DNA of 64,000 nucleotides from Monocercomonoides exilis (Eukaryota; Preaxostyla; Oxymonadida; Polymastigidae): assembly GCA_001643675.2 (NCBI GenBank), contig LSRY02000033.1:124001-188000 (forward strand), written 5' to 3'. Below are positions 1 to 11,951 of the stretch, piece by piece. The translations under genes were made by a program, and so were the position numbers. Within the stretch, counting starts at the first letter, position 1, and the number at the start of each line of letters is the position of its first letter. The notes below the pieces were generated by a model. The model did not search any database. It was not told the origin of the DNA and was given only the letters and a program-made list of their open reading frames with translations.

Positions 1-3000
1 GGACGAGGCGGTAAAAAATGAACATGGGAAAGAATACCACTGGAAGATGAAGATGAAGAAGAAGAGGAAGAAGATGAATCTTGCGCATTCGACTCTGTTT
101 CTGATGTCATCACCGACGGAGGTAAGCCAACCTGGCGCTGCTGTGTGCTGTTGAATTGACTGCTCAGACTCAGCAGATTCGCCTGTTTCCCGTCCATTGA
201 AGACGACATAAACATCGCTACGTCTGCTGGCTGCACACTCTGCTTCTTCTTGTTCAGCAGCAGCTGCTCCTCCTTCAGAACAGCTGGATCCAAAATGCTC
301 GGAGAGTCTGAATGTGTTGAGCCTTCATTTTTAATCAACGACGAGTCATCCCCTCCGCATTTGGGGATGAAGAGAGAATATTGCTGTTCCATCCTCCCTT
401 CTGGACGCTGCACTGCCTCAGAAACAAGCGGGAAATCGACAAGATGGTTGCCTCCTGCCATTTTCACCCCATCCGCTGACAGATTCGATGCCTTGTCCAT
501 CCCTGCACCGTCTTCCAGCTCGATTTCGTTTCTTGTCAGGTTCTCTCCATTCATAATCCTCTCAGCCTCCATCAGCCTCTTCTGCACATGCTCCTTCTCA
601 CTCAAACACAATTGCAGCACAGACTCTCTCCTCGTTCGTGATATCTTTCTCACATTCAGATAGTACATCACCAGCACTGCCACACAGCACCCCACCGCTT
701 CTACTGCAATCAGCACCGTGGCAACAATTTCAGCTGTCTGCAAGTCTCTCGCCAGATCATCCAGCACACTCGTCAGCGTCTGCTTGAATGCCTCAGTGAC
801 ACCCACAGGTGCATTCAGCAGGATCAACAGAAGAGACTGCACTTCCTCTTCTGGTGACTCAATCTGCGTGTCAATCACAAAATGTCCCGCCGCAGCAAGC
901 TCGCCGACAAGATCGACAAGGCCAAATTTACTTGGGAAGAGATACACCACTTTTGAGGCAGCGTTCTGGATGGTGGAGACGGTTGAGAACAGATGCTCCT
1001 TCCAGCAGGAGAACTTGAGGGGCGTTTCGTCGTAGGCTTTTTTCAGGTAGTAGTTGATGTGAGAGGTGATAGTCTTCATCTGCTTGTGGAGGACGGGATC
1101 ATCATCTAGGAATGGGTGATCAGAAATGCTTTGGGTGAGGAGAACGTTTGGGCGGCTTGACGACGACGATGATGATGATTGAAATGAAGATGGGATGCTG
1201 GTAAGAGGAGGAGGAGAAGGTGGAAATGAATGTTGATCCATAAGTTGTGATGTATCAAGGGATTGAGATGATGAAACTTCAGAGTTGGATGAGCAGAGAG
1301 AGGAAAATTGGTTGTTATGATTTAGAGATGTCGATTGAAGTGAATTAGAAGAAAGATGTGGAGGTGTTGATTTGATTGGTGTTGAGGGAGATAAAGAAGA
1401 CAAAGAAGACAAAGAGGAATGAGAACAGGGAATAGAAGACAAATTCTCACTATGATTTAAATGAACTTTTTGATGAAATTCGCTCGAATAAAAATGAGTG
1501 TCAGAAGGTTGCAACAGATTTTGTGAAGTGGAAGAGGCTTTCTGACTAACAGGTTGAATTAAGTGATCTTTATTATTGTCAAAACTGCTGTTATTCTTTT
1601 TATTGTGAAGCGGAAGTGGATGTATTTGAAGAGGTGTATTTGACGTTGAAGCCAGATGAGATGACGTTCGAAGTGAATTGTCTGTAAATGGAAGTTTGTT
1701 TGTTGTTGGTGTTGATGTTGATGTTGATGATGTGGTTGTTGGTTTTGATGTTTGATGAAATGGGGGAGATGAATATATTTGAGAGGGATTTTGTGAAAAA
1801 GACGAAATGGAATCAGAAGAAGCTGCAACAACAGCTAAATACTGAACATTAGACTGTTCATCGATCACCTCCTGCGACTTGAAATGCTCTTCTAAAGAAG
1901 ATAAATATGATTGAGAACATATTACTCCCTCTTCCATCTGCACAGAATCTCCCGAAAGTGACGAGCTGTCAGGTGCAATGGCGTGGTGGATGAGGAAGTC
2001 GTGTGCGGTCACTGCCAGAGACGTGATGTGGAACGAGATGAATCCGATGTCGTGCAGGTTCTGCTGCACATGGATCGTGTTCTGTGCTTCGTACATCGCC
2101 AAACTGAAGGTGACGGTTAGCACAACCACATTCACCACCACCACCGACGTCAGCACCACCCGAAAGGCAACAGAGTGGCTGTGGTACTTCGATGTGTTCG
2201 CTGAACGCAGCATCATGTCCATGCTCCGCCGGTGGTGGAATGTCGTTGCTTTCTTCTGCCTCCCTTCACCCTCTTCTCCTTCTCCATCTCCATCTCCATC
2301 TCCTCCTCTTTCCTCCCCGTCTTCTTCCTCCTCTCTGCTCCACATTCTGTCTGTCACAGCACCTTGTCTCATCTGTCCCAGATATCCACTTCCAATCCCT
2401 CCTCCCAATCCAACCACTGAATAATGCGGCAGAAGCTCCGCACGTTCTCCAAACTGACTCCTCTTCGTCATCGTTCCTTCCTCGCTGTTGCGCCGTTGCG
2501 CCTCGCTTCGCACTGCAGTCGGAGAAAACAATGCCCCAAAGTTCGGATTAAACCCAGGCACAGAAGAAACTGGGTTTGTTGCCGTTGCTGTCATTGATGC
2601 CATTGCAATTCCTGTTGGCACTGGCAGTTGTTGTTGCGCTCCTGCTGCAAATGCTGGCTGTGGCTCAACTGCTCCTGCTGCTTCTATTCTGTTGCCTTGT
2701 GCATATGTCAGAATGGGTCGTCCAGCTTCATCCACTGCATGTTCAATACCTGTTTGATTTGCATTCATCAGTGGCTGGAAGCCAAAGTTCATCATATCCG
2801 CACCAGGAAGCGGAAGCAACGAAGGCGCATTCACTTTTTCCTCCATCTCCCTTGTCGATGTGATCCTTGCAGTCTCCTCCTTCTCGTACTCCAAAAGCAG
2901 CTCTCTCGCTCTTTCTCTCTCCAGTTCTTGTTTGTCAATCGCCTCAACCTCGTTTGCAAAGAGCTCTGCTGCTTCGACATCGCGGTAGACGCAGCTGAGC

Positions 3001-6000
3001 AAACGCGCCATCAGCCGCATGGCCACTGCAGAATCTGGGTGCTCCCGCAGAATGTCTGTCAGCAGCGTCAGCGAGCGGTGCGCATGCGACACGGCAGACA
3101 CCGCAAAGTACTCGATATGCGCCACGGGTATCTCAATTGGCATGATCCGGTTCTTCTTCGCATCTTCGCCGTCGGCTGAAGCAGCACTCGCTGCACTCGC
3201 AGCGGTGGCAGCAGCTGACTGGTGCGAAAGCAGCGCTGTCTGGTTGGAGCTGACTGAGTTGTGAGCAGAGAGCACTTGCTTCGACTGTGTCTGTGTTTGT
3301 GTCTGAGTCTGTGATGATATCTGCAACTGCATCTGCATTTGCGTCTGCTGCTTCTGCCGCGGAGAAAGCGCCGAGGCGACGGCTTTGGCGGTGCGTGGCG
3401 TTGCAAACTGCCGCTGGATGAACTCCTTCGCAGCAGCAAACAGCACCTCGTCGTCTGAGCGTGGGTCGTTGTCGTCTCCCTTTCCGCCAATCCCACCTCC
3501 TCCTCCACTCCCAACTCCAAACCCTCCCCCAAATCCTATTCCTCCTTCTCCTCTTCCTCCTTCCCTTCCTCCTTCCCTTCGTTCCTTCCCTCCTTTGCCA
3601 CCGCCGTATTTCAGCCCATTCCCATCGTTCTCCAGCGCTGTGTACAAATCCTGCCTTTCATCGTAGTTCTGCGCATCATCTCCTTCCAGTGACCTGCTCA
3701 GCTGCATCCACAAGCACGCAATGTAGTTCACTGCCTTTTCGCACTCCCCTTTTGCCTCCCTCAAATTGCGCACAGTTTCTGCCTCATTGTTCAGCAGCAC
3801 GCCTCCAAATCTGTTCGCCTCGTCGCTGTTGATCGCTTCGATCTCTCTGATTTGCGAGTAGATGAGCCACTGGTCCATCAGATACGGGAACAAAATCTGC
3901 GACATCCTCAGCAGCCTCAGTGCCCGCTCAGTATTGTGTGCGAAGGAGCGCTGGAAGAGCGCGTATTGGATGAGTAGCGTGGGTGACGCGGGAAACTGGT
4001 GCATGCCGATCTGGTAAATCGCATCGGCGAACGAGAAGTAGCTGCTTTGGCGCCGAAGAGCCTGCACTTGCATAAACCGCGTGGCTGGCTCTATCTCGCG
4101 AACAGCGCGGAACTTGCGGAGAATGAGCTTGTGTGGCTGAGGTGGCTGGTTCAATGGCTGTTGTGAAGGAGCGTTTGTGGAAGGCGCTTTGTGGAGAAGA
4201 GGCTGCTGGGAACGAGGAGTGGACGAGTGAGAGGAGGAAGGAGCGGTCAAAGCAGATATTGATGACAGATTGGAAGGAAGAGGAGGAGAAAAGGCAGGAG
4301 CTGCAAGAGAAGATGGAGAGGATGTGTGAAAAGAAGAAGGAAAAGAAGTCGAAGAAGCAGCCGGGCGAACCTGGAAAGAAGAGGCAGAAGATGAAGAAGG
4401 CGAGAACAAAGCAGAAGGAATAGACGACTGAGTTAGTGAAATGTTGGCTTGTGAAGCAGGGCTGGAGATGGAAGACAGAGGAGGAGAGAAGACAAGGGCA
4501 TCTGGAGACAGCTTAACAGGCGGGATTGGCCGTCGCTGATGCTGTGAATGGGAATGCGAATGAAAATGAGAATGCGACTGTGAGTGTGTCTGTGTTTGTG
4601 TCTGTGATTGTGGATGAGAAAGAGAAGGAGAAGGCTTCTCCAGCGCCTTGAACTCAAAGAAAGCGCGGTCGTGCTGGACGAACTGAGGAGGAATCTGCCA
4701 TAAATTCTGTTGTTGTTGTTGTTGTTGTATTTGCTGTGATTGTTGTGTTTGCAACTGCATCTGCATCTGCATTTGAAGTTGCATCTGATGTTGTTGTTGC
4801 TGCTGTTGCTGCTGCTGCTGGAATGGGAAGTGCGACTGGTACACTTGTAGAGGAGACAACAAGGCCAGTGTGCGAGGAGTAGGAGCAGAGCTCTGCGGCT
4901 CGCTGGGCAAGAATATCGCCTGCAGCGAAGACGACTGAGACGGGTGGCACTGCAGCGAGTGCGACTTCGCTGAGAATCCGCTCGATTCAGCGTCGGAAGA
5001 AGAGATTGCAGCAGTGGCAGCAGCAGTAGCAGCAGCAGATGAAGTGGCAAAGGCGTCTTCCTCTCTTCCAGGCATCATGCTTGTCTCCTCATCTGTTCCC
5101 GAAGCATAGCCCGTTCCGCAGGCTCCGTTCGCTCCGCCGGATGCGCCTCCGCTTTCTTTGGGGCCAAGCTGATCAATCATCTCAAACAGCGTATGATATC
5201 CGTGATCTTTCTTCTTCTTTCTGATTTGCGGAATGGCATTGTTGCCCGCAATAGCCCACATGCTCTTGCTTTTCTTCGACGCAGCCACGCCCACCACAGC
5301 TGCAAATGCTGGGACAGCCACAAAAAACGCTGCCCAGAAAGCAATCCGCTGGGAAAGGTTGAGCGTAGAGGAGTAAGGAGAAGCTGTTTCCAGCAAGGAT
5401 GTAGGGGTATGTGGATCGGAGTTGGCGCATGCAGCGATAGCAAATGCACTGACTGCTGTGGGGATTGCATGCAGCACGGTTGTTGCTGTGTTGCCTATGC
5501 AAGTGTAAAACGGCTGCTTCCAAAAGCAATAAACAGTCAGCAGTGCCGAGCAGCTGCAGCAAACAATGGCTTGCGCCAAGTGTTGTGAAGGTATCACACA
5601 GCAAATAATCGCAAAACAGCACATGCAAAGCTGTGATAAAAATGCAAATTCTCCAGATGCGCAAGCAAAGGGTCCTTGATGTTTCATTTGAGGAGCAAAA
5701 ACAAAAGCAGAAACAGAAAACGCAAGAATAAGATATAATCCTGTTGCAATTATCGAAATGATAAATGCTGCAAAATTAAATGTCTGAAAGCAATAAATGT
5801 CTCCAAAATGAAGCAGTGTGCCATCGTTGTTGCATATCGTTGGAGCCAAAAGAACGTTGAGAATTGGAACAGGAAGCATTCTTGTTAAAGATAAAACAAT
5901 ATATCTCAAAGAAGATATGACAGACAAGTTGAAATGTTTATTTGATGATACTCTTCTCGCAAGAAAAATCGTAATACCAAATAGGAGAGCAACAATTGCA

Positions 6001-6475
6001 ACAACAATTATGAATGGTATGTACATATAGTACTGATTCCCTTTCATCACTGAAAAAGTCGTAATATATCCAGCAATTTGATTAAGTTTATAAGGATTCC
6101 CAACAGGCCAAATAACATTTTGAAAAAGCAATGCGATGATCTCTAACTGACAGAAAAATAGTGTGAAGCATTGAAATAAAACATTCGTTTCTCTTCCCTG
6201 TAAAATGGTATTCAAAAGAGCAAAAAAAAGTGTATAACATTTTTTAAAAAACATTTGCAATTGCAATAAACTAAAAAGTCAAACCTTTGATATTCCAAAC
6301 ATCCATGAAAAAATACTATGAAAAAATACAAAAATTTAAGAAAAACAATTAAATTTTAGTCTATAAAAGCATATTTATCATACACTCGATTAATTTTGCT
6401 GGACGTTGAAGTTTTAGTTACTTCAAACTCACTTTCATCATCAAATACTGCCCTTACATCTGCAGAAGGGGGCAT
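1..6475 (-). CDS. TmcB-like multispanning membrane protein (5' part)
   Basis: The start ATG is at 6475. I join exon 1 (6475-6384), exon 2 (6315-6285) and exon 3 (6197 to the left edge); the frame is shared by codons at 6197, 4130 and 722 and I saw no stop, giving over 2,100 residues. Residues about 30-370 are a cluster of hydrophobic segments interrupted by Cys/Gly loops. A Q/S/H-rich linker follows. Residues about 730-880 form a helical TPR/HAT-like block (KLILRKFRAV, FADAIYQIGMHQFP, LLIQYALFQRSF), the hallmark of the TmcB/TmcC family first named in Dictyostelium and abundant in protists. Two further lone transmembrane segments lie near residues 1385-1410 and 1862-1890 with a Ser/Thr-rich ectodomain between them, resembling a receptor layout. 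Some relatives continue into a guanylate cyclase domain; whether this one does lies outside the window. Family assignment is from recalled family features, function is unknown. Confidence 0.72.
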
Positions 6476-7558
6476 AAACACAGGACAGTTTTGAATAATA
6501 TTTATTTATGGGACAATAAATTAATAGAAAATCTTTGATGAAACTTATATTTATAAAAATCCATTTCATTTTTTTTTTTTTATTCTCTTTTTTTTTTTGG
6601 GAATATATTCATTTAATCCAGTTTATCAATTGTTTTGAATGCTACCAAGATTCTTGCTTATTGAAATAGATAATATTGTATATGTGATAATTTTATTCTG
6701 ACACATCGAAATCAATAGAGACAACTCTTTATTTCACGATCAAAATTTTTTAGTTTGAAATTATTTCGTTGTATTATTAAAGATGCTCTGTTACTGGACG
6801 AAAAGTTTTTGCCTTTTCAATCCGTTTTTAATTGGATTACGAATAAAAAAATAAACAAGCTGAAATATTCATCATTTTTCATCTGAACTAATGATTCAAA
6901 TAAATTCATATCTTTTCTTTACTTGAGACTTCTTGTTCTTCATTGCACATTTTCGCCTCAAGTTTTTTTTATTTTTATTTTAATTTTTATTTTGAATCTT
7001 TATTTGGCTCTATTTGAAAATTCTGTTTTGGTTTCGTTCTTCTATCTTTGAAATCAAGTGGTGCTGTTCATTGCCAAATGGCTTCCTGCAATTCTTTTCT
7101 TCCATGAGAACTATTTTCATACTGATGCAATAAAATAAATGTATCTTTAACAATTGATGTGCTTTTCTGAATCAAAAAGTACAATTTGTGAAATCACATG
7201 GAAGGTTAAAGCAAAAAGAGTATTGATTGAATGAAAATTTTTACTCCACCAATTGAGAACAATTTGACTACTTTGTTCTTTCAGAGTGAGCGTGACTATT
7301 CTATTTTCTTTTTCAACTGCTTTATCACTTTTCATAATTTTCAAATGTGTTATACTGAACAACATCTCCATGTCAGTCATACAACAGTCAAAAATCTCAA
7401 CAACTTTACCAGTCACTCCTATGCTGCTGAACGTGGCGAAAATAAGTCAATCTCTCCGTTGAACGAATCATGTGTCCCTGATTCTGCGATCGCACTGCCT
7501 CAGTTAATACTCAATAAGCAACGCCTTTAACCGCCCAGCACAATCGCAAATGATTAGG
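6476..7558. other. AT-rich intergenic stretch, possible gene relic
   Basis: This 1.1-kb stretch upstream of the TmcB-like gene is strongly AT-rich with T and A homopolymers near 6570-6600. I see no supported gene. One minus-strand frame at 7416-7147 has balanced amino-acid composition (EIFDCCMTDMEMLF) but starts without a clear ATG context, ends after about 90 residues and matches nothing I know. It sits directly beside the 450-bp palindrome and may be the relic of a gene interrupted by that repeat. Confidence 0.4.
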
Positions 7559-8566
7559 GTCAACTATTTAATGTGACTTTTTCCTTTATTGGCACTTTTT
7601 TCATTTTCGATAACAAAAAGCTGAGAATTGTGAAATGGCTTTCAGCATTTGGATAACCGATTTTAACAAAGTTGATTCAATTTATTACCGGTTTGTTTTT
7701 TAATTTTTGATTATTATTTAATGAGATATTACGTTTTTTTGATAAATTTGAATTAGTTTTTCCCATTCAACCAAGCATTTCTAGAAAATGAAAAATACTG
7801 TTTTCAAAAGCACTAACTATTATCAAATTATTTTTAAATTCTTTTTTTTTCACAAACACTTTTTTCTTGTTTTTTTCACATTTCATTTTTTTTACAACAT
7901 GCAAACATAAAACTGATTGTTTCTTTGTAAATATTATGAATTGATAAAAATAAAAATATGATATGAAAAACAAATACTCTTTTAATGATGTGTTATTAAA
8001 GTTGAGTAACATAATATTCTAATCGTCAAGAACTCATCAAAATAACAAAATTTAGATCACAGATCATTTTCTGTTGGTGCCATTTGTCTGTAAAAAAGGG
8101 AAATAGAAAAAATTAATACTCAACTTTAATAACACATCATTAAAAGAGTATTTGTTTTTCATATCATATTTTTATTTTTATCAATTCATAATATTTACAA
8201 AGAAACAATCAGTTTTATGTTTGCATGTTGTAAAAAAAATGAAATGTGAAAAAAACAAGAAAAAAGTGTTTGTGAAAAAAAAAGAATTTAAAAATAATTT
8301 GATAATAGTTAGTGCTTTTGAAAACAGTATTTTTCATTTTCTAGAAATGCTTGGTTGAATGGGAAAAACTAATTCAAATTTATCAAAAAAACGTAATATC
8401 TCATTAAATAATAATCAAAAATTAAAAAACAAACCGGTAATAAATTGAATCAACTTTGTTAAAATCGGTTATCCAAATGCTGAAAGCCATTTCACAATTC
8501 TCAGCTTTTTGTTATCGAAAATGAAAAAAGTGCCAATAAAGGAAAAAGTCACATTAAATAGTTGAC
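7559..8566. repeat. Long inverted repeat, 450-bp arms, 108-bp spacer
   Basis: The left arm 7559-8008 is the reverse complement of the right arm 8117-8566. Both begin and end with the same GTCAAC/GTTGAC and GTTGAGTA/TACTCAAC bases, and the same translated peptide appears in both arms on opposite strands, so identity is close to complete. The 108-bp spacer (8009-8116) is unique. Arms are AT-rich and hold no gene. The structure could fold into a long hairpin or cruciform; it may be a foldback-type element or a recent inverted duplication. No target-site duplication is evident. Confidence 0.9.
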
Positions 8567-9101
8567 ACTATATATAGCTTTGAAAGGAATGCTTTGGTGA
8601 AAAAGCATTAACGGCAGAAGATAACAAATCAAGAAGAAGAAGAATACAAAATGGCAAAATATTATTCCTAATTGCAGTAAGCGCATCTGGTCACAGACAA
8701 ATGATAACAATCTGTCCAAACAAAAAATCCACAGTTGTCCACTTGCCAATATTGCTTTTTTGCACAAATTCGATATCCATATTCGTATTTGTTCGCATCC
8801 ATCATAACAACTGCAAATTGTACTGTTTTCAACTTAAAGAAAAATCATTGCTTTTATTTGAGGAACCAATGGTGGTACGTTCAACAGAGAAAATTTCTAA
8901 TTATCAATGCTATTGCCATATGCCAAATTCTCTCCCATTAACAACCAATGACCTGTTTTCGATATTGCCAAATTTTTTTTTCATCCAAAATCATCCCAAA
9001 TTGCTCCCATGTCTTATTTTCCAAAAGGTGTCAGATTTGGACTGATCTTCCTTTTTAATAGAATTTCATCACATATATTTCATCCAAAAAATAATTAAGT
9101 T
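8567..9101. other. Intergenic, nothing recognised
   Basis: This stretch between two inverted repeats is slightly less AT-rich than its surroundings. Two overlapping plus-strand frames (8701-9045, 8735-8941) and one minus frame lack a family match, so I do not call a gene; a decayed gene fragment is possible. Confidence 0.35.
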
Positions 9102-11304
9102 AATACCATTGGTGCTTAACCCGCACCCTGGTGCCAAACCAGCACCCTGCAAATTTCTTGAAAATAGAAAAATATATTTTTGCTTTTCAAAGAAGTTCAT
9201 TGATGGTGAATTTTCTTAAAACTTGTTTAAAAAAATATTATATTTTATTTTTTTTATAAAAAAACTTTCAAAAAGATGAATTTTCGAAATTTTTGTTTGG
9301 AAGAGAGCTTTTAAGCTATAAACTGAAAAAGCAAAAAAGTTAAACTTTGGAAAGATCTTAAATGTTGTTCATTAATAGATTTTCAAAGATTTCGTCAGTT
9401 TTTGATGATTTGAAGCATTCCCTGATATTTTCCACCTTTTTATCATTTGATCGATCCCATTAAGATGAGAAAAATGAATCGAAAGTTCAGCAGTTACTTT
9501 GAAAGGGGTTTGTGAGAGTTGTTTCTTATGTTTTTCAATGAAAACTTTCTTTTATTATTATGGAGACTCGAAATTTCTTCGATTTATTCGTACGTTTTAT
9601 TGTTTTTGTTGGATAGTACTTTTTTGTTATATCCGCAAAAATTATTGAAAGTTTTTTTATATATTCTGTTAATGTTAAAATCATTCTGTTGCACATTCAT
9701 TGTTGAAACTTTCTAAGTATAGATATGTTTTATTTATATGTTTTGATGAATATTATATTTTTGTCGTTTATGAATGAATAATCCATCAAATCCTAATTAT
9801 TATTTTTATTTAATATACGTGTCAAACTATAACTGTGCATGTTTTATTTACTGGTTGCAAATATTTCATTTCAATAATATTGAAGCTTTTTGTTTTTATT
9901 GAAATTTTTAAATAAGACTGTTTTTTTTAGAGTAACAAATTTTTGATAATAGTTGTGCTGTTAGACATTTGATATTGTATTTGTAGTTTATGTATTTTAA
10001 ATAATATTTAAAGTGTATTGTTTTATTCAAAGCAATTCCAACAATGCTATAAATGTGTTTTCAATTTGGAAAAGTTACGAAAAGAATAAAATATGAAACG
10101 GAATGTTAATTAAACGAAAAGTTCATTAATGTTATATATAAATATTACAGAATTGCCAAAATATTGCTTTCATTTTTTTCGGTAAAAGAATCATCAATTA
10201 AACACTTCAATAACATGAAATCCTTGGATTAATTCAAGAACTTGAAAATTGGTTATTTTGTAAAGTTATTTCCTTTTTTGGTTTTTGAAATTTAAATACG
10301 TTCATCGTTCAGTTTTATAATATGAAAGTGGAATTTGTATTTGAAATGAAATGAAAAGAAATATTTCTGCAGACAAAACGCAAGTAAAATATTAAAAACT
10401 GAATGATGATTTTTGTGATGTGTCCATATAAATACCATTTTTTAGCAATTCAGCAAATACTGAAGTGAAATAGAAACAAAAAATCGGAAAAACTTTTAAT
10501 TTTAAGAAATATTAAAATGATTGCAAACACAGAACGATGAAAAAAATATTGTTTTAAAATTGTGTCAACAGTTAATAAATGAATGTCATTTCGAAAAAAC
10601 AACGTAAGTTGATAAATGTTGTCAATATCGCTAAATTTTTCATTTTTAAATTTGACTCAGAAAACACTAATAATTGCAAGTATTATCCAAAATTAACAAT
10701 TAAAATATAATGCAAATCTTGTTTTAATTAATGTCACAGAATGTTCAACAGCAATATAAATGATTTTGAACAATAAAAAACTATCAAACACTTGATATAC
10801 AAACAATAAAACGTACGAATAAATCGAAGAAATTTCGAGTCTCCATAATAATAAAAGAAAGTTTTCATTGAAAAACATAAGAAACAACTCTCACAAACCC
10901 CTTTCAAAGTAACTGCTGAACTTTCGATTCATTTTTCTCATCTTAATGGGATCGATCAAATGATAAAAAGGTGGAAAATATCAGGGAATGCTTCAAATCA
11001 TCAAAAACTGACGAAATCTTTGAAAATCTATTAATGAACAACATTTAAGATCTTTCCAAAGTTTAACTTTTTTGCTTTTTCAGTTTATAGCTTAAAAGCT
11101 CTCTTCCAAACAAAAATTTCGAAAATTCATCTTTTTGAAAGTTTTTTTATAAAAAAAATAAAATATAATATTTTTTTAAACAAGTTTTAAGAAAATTCAC
11201 CATCAATGAACTTCTTTGAAAAGCAAAAATATATTTTTCTATTTTCAAGAAATTTGCAGGGTGCTGGTTTGGCACCAGGGTGCGGGTTAAGCACCAATGG
11301 TATT
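9102..11304. mobile_element. 2.2-kb element with 504-bp terminal inverted repeats
   Basis: The left arm 9102-9605 and the right arm 10801-11304 are reverse complements over 504 bp, ending abruptly at both sides. The tips carry AATACCATTGGTGCTTAACC followed by several GCACC or GGTGC repeats, which stand out as GC-rich in AT-rich DNA. The 1,195-bp interior (9606-10800) is very AT-rich and has no frame longer than about 65 codons, so no transposase is encoded. The best reading is a non-autonomous foldback/MITE-like DNA element mobilised in trans. I found no convincing target-site duplication next to the tips, so the exact ends are uncertain. Confidence 0.75.
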
Positions 11305-11951
11305 TTTGATCTCTCGTCAAATAAAAAATTTGAAAAGAACTACTATCATGTTATCTTATCTGCTAATTGAAAGATTTTATGAAACTCATTATATTCCCAT
11401 TCTGCTCTGTTAAGCGAATATTACCGCATTTTAATAATTGAACATATTCCTGGCTTTGAAAAGGCGATAGACGGAACTATCTCAAAATGAATGGTAAAAA
11501 ATAAAATTTACATTCATTGATATACTTCCATTCAACATTTCAGCAATTGAATTTCTTTCAAAGATGATGTTCATAAAAATCATCAAGCCCAATTCCATCA
11601 TTGATTCCCCGCAGTCGCTGCCTCGTACCACCACACAAAATAATATTGAATATCCTGCATAATACATTCACTCCCAATATATCATCCTTGGAATGGATAA
11701 TAGCGTTAAAAGAAAGTGATTCGATCACATTATCCATTACAAATAATGAAATTATAAAAAATCATTGAGATTTTTCTTAAACCGAACCCAAAAACCCTTC
11801 AAATTGAATGATATGAACGCGTTTTTATTTCTGTTTCAATATAGAGTTTTTATTAAACTCTTGCCTTTTCTTTCCAAACATCTTCACATAAAATATGAAT
11901 AAAAAACTTTTTTTGTTTTCTTATTTCTTTGAATTCTAAAAAATATAGGAT
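11305..11951. other. AT-rich intergenic, upstream of family copy A
   Basis: No gene is supported here. The segment is AT-rich and contains short frames only. It must hold the promoter of the plus-strand gene starting at 11952, but I recognise no core promoter motif. Confidence 0.4.

Noticed and set aside
7767-8358. Matching small proteins at 8012-7767 (minus) and 8152-8358 (plus)
   Set aside because: They are the same sequence read from the two arms of the palindrome and have an AT-driven Phe/Lys composition.
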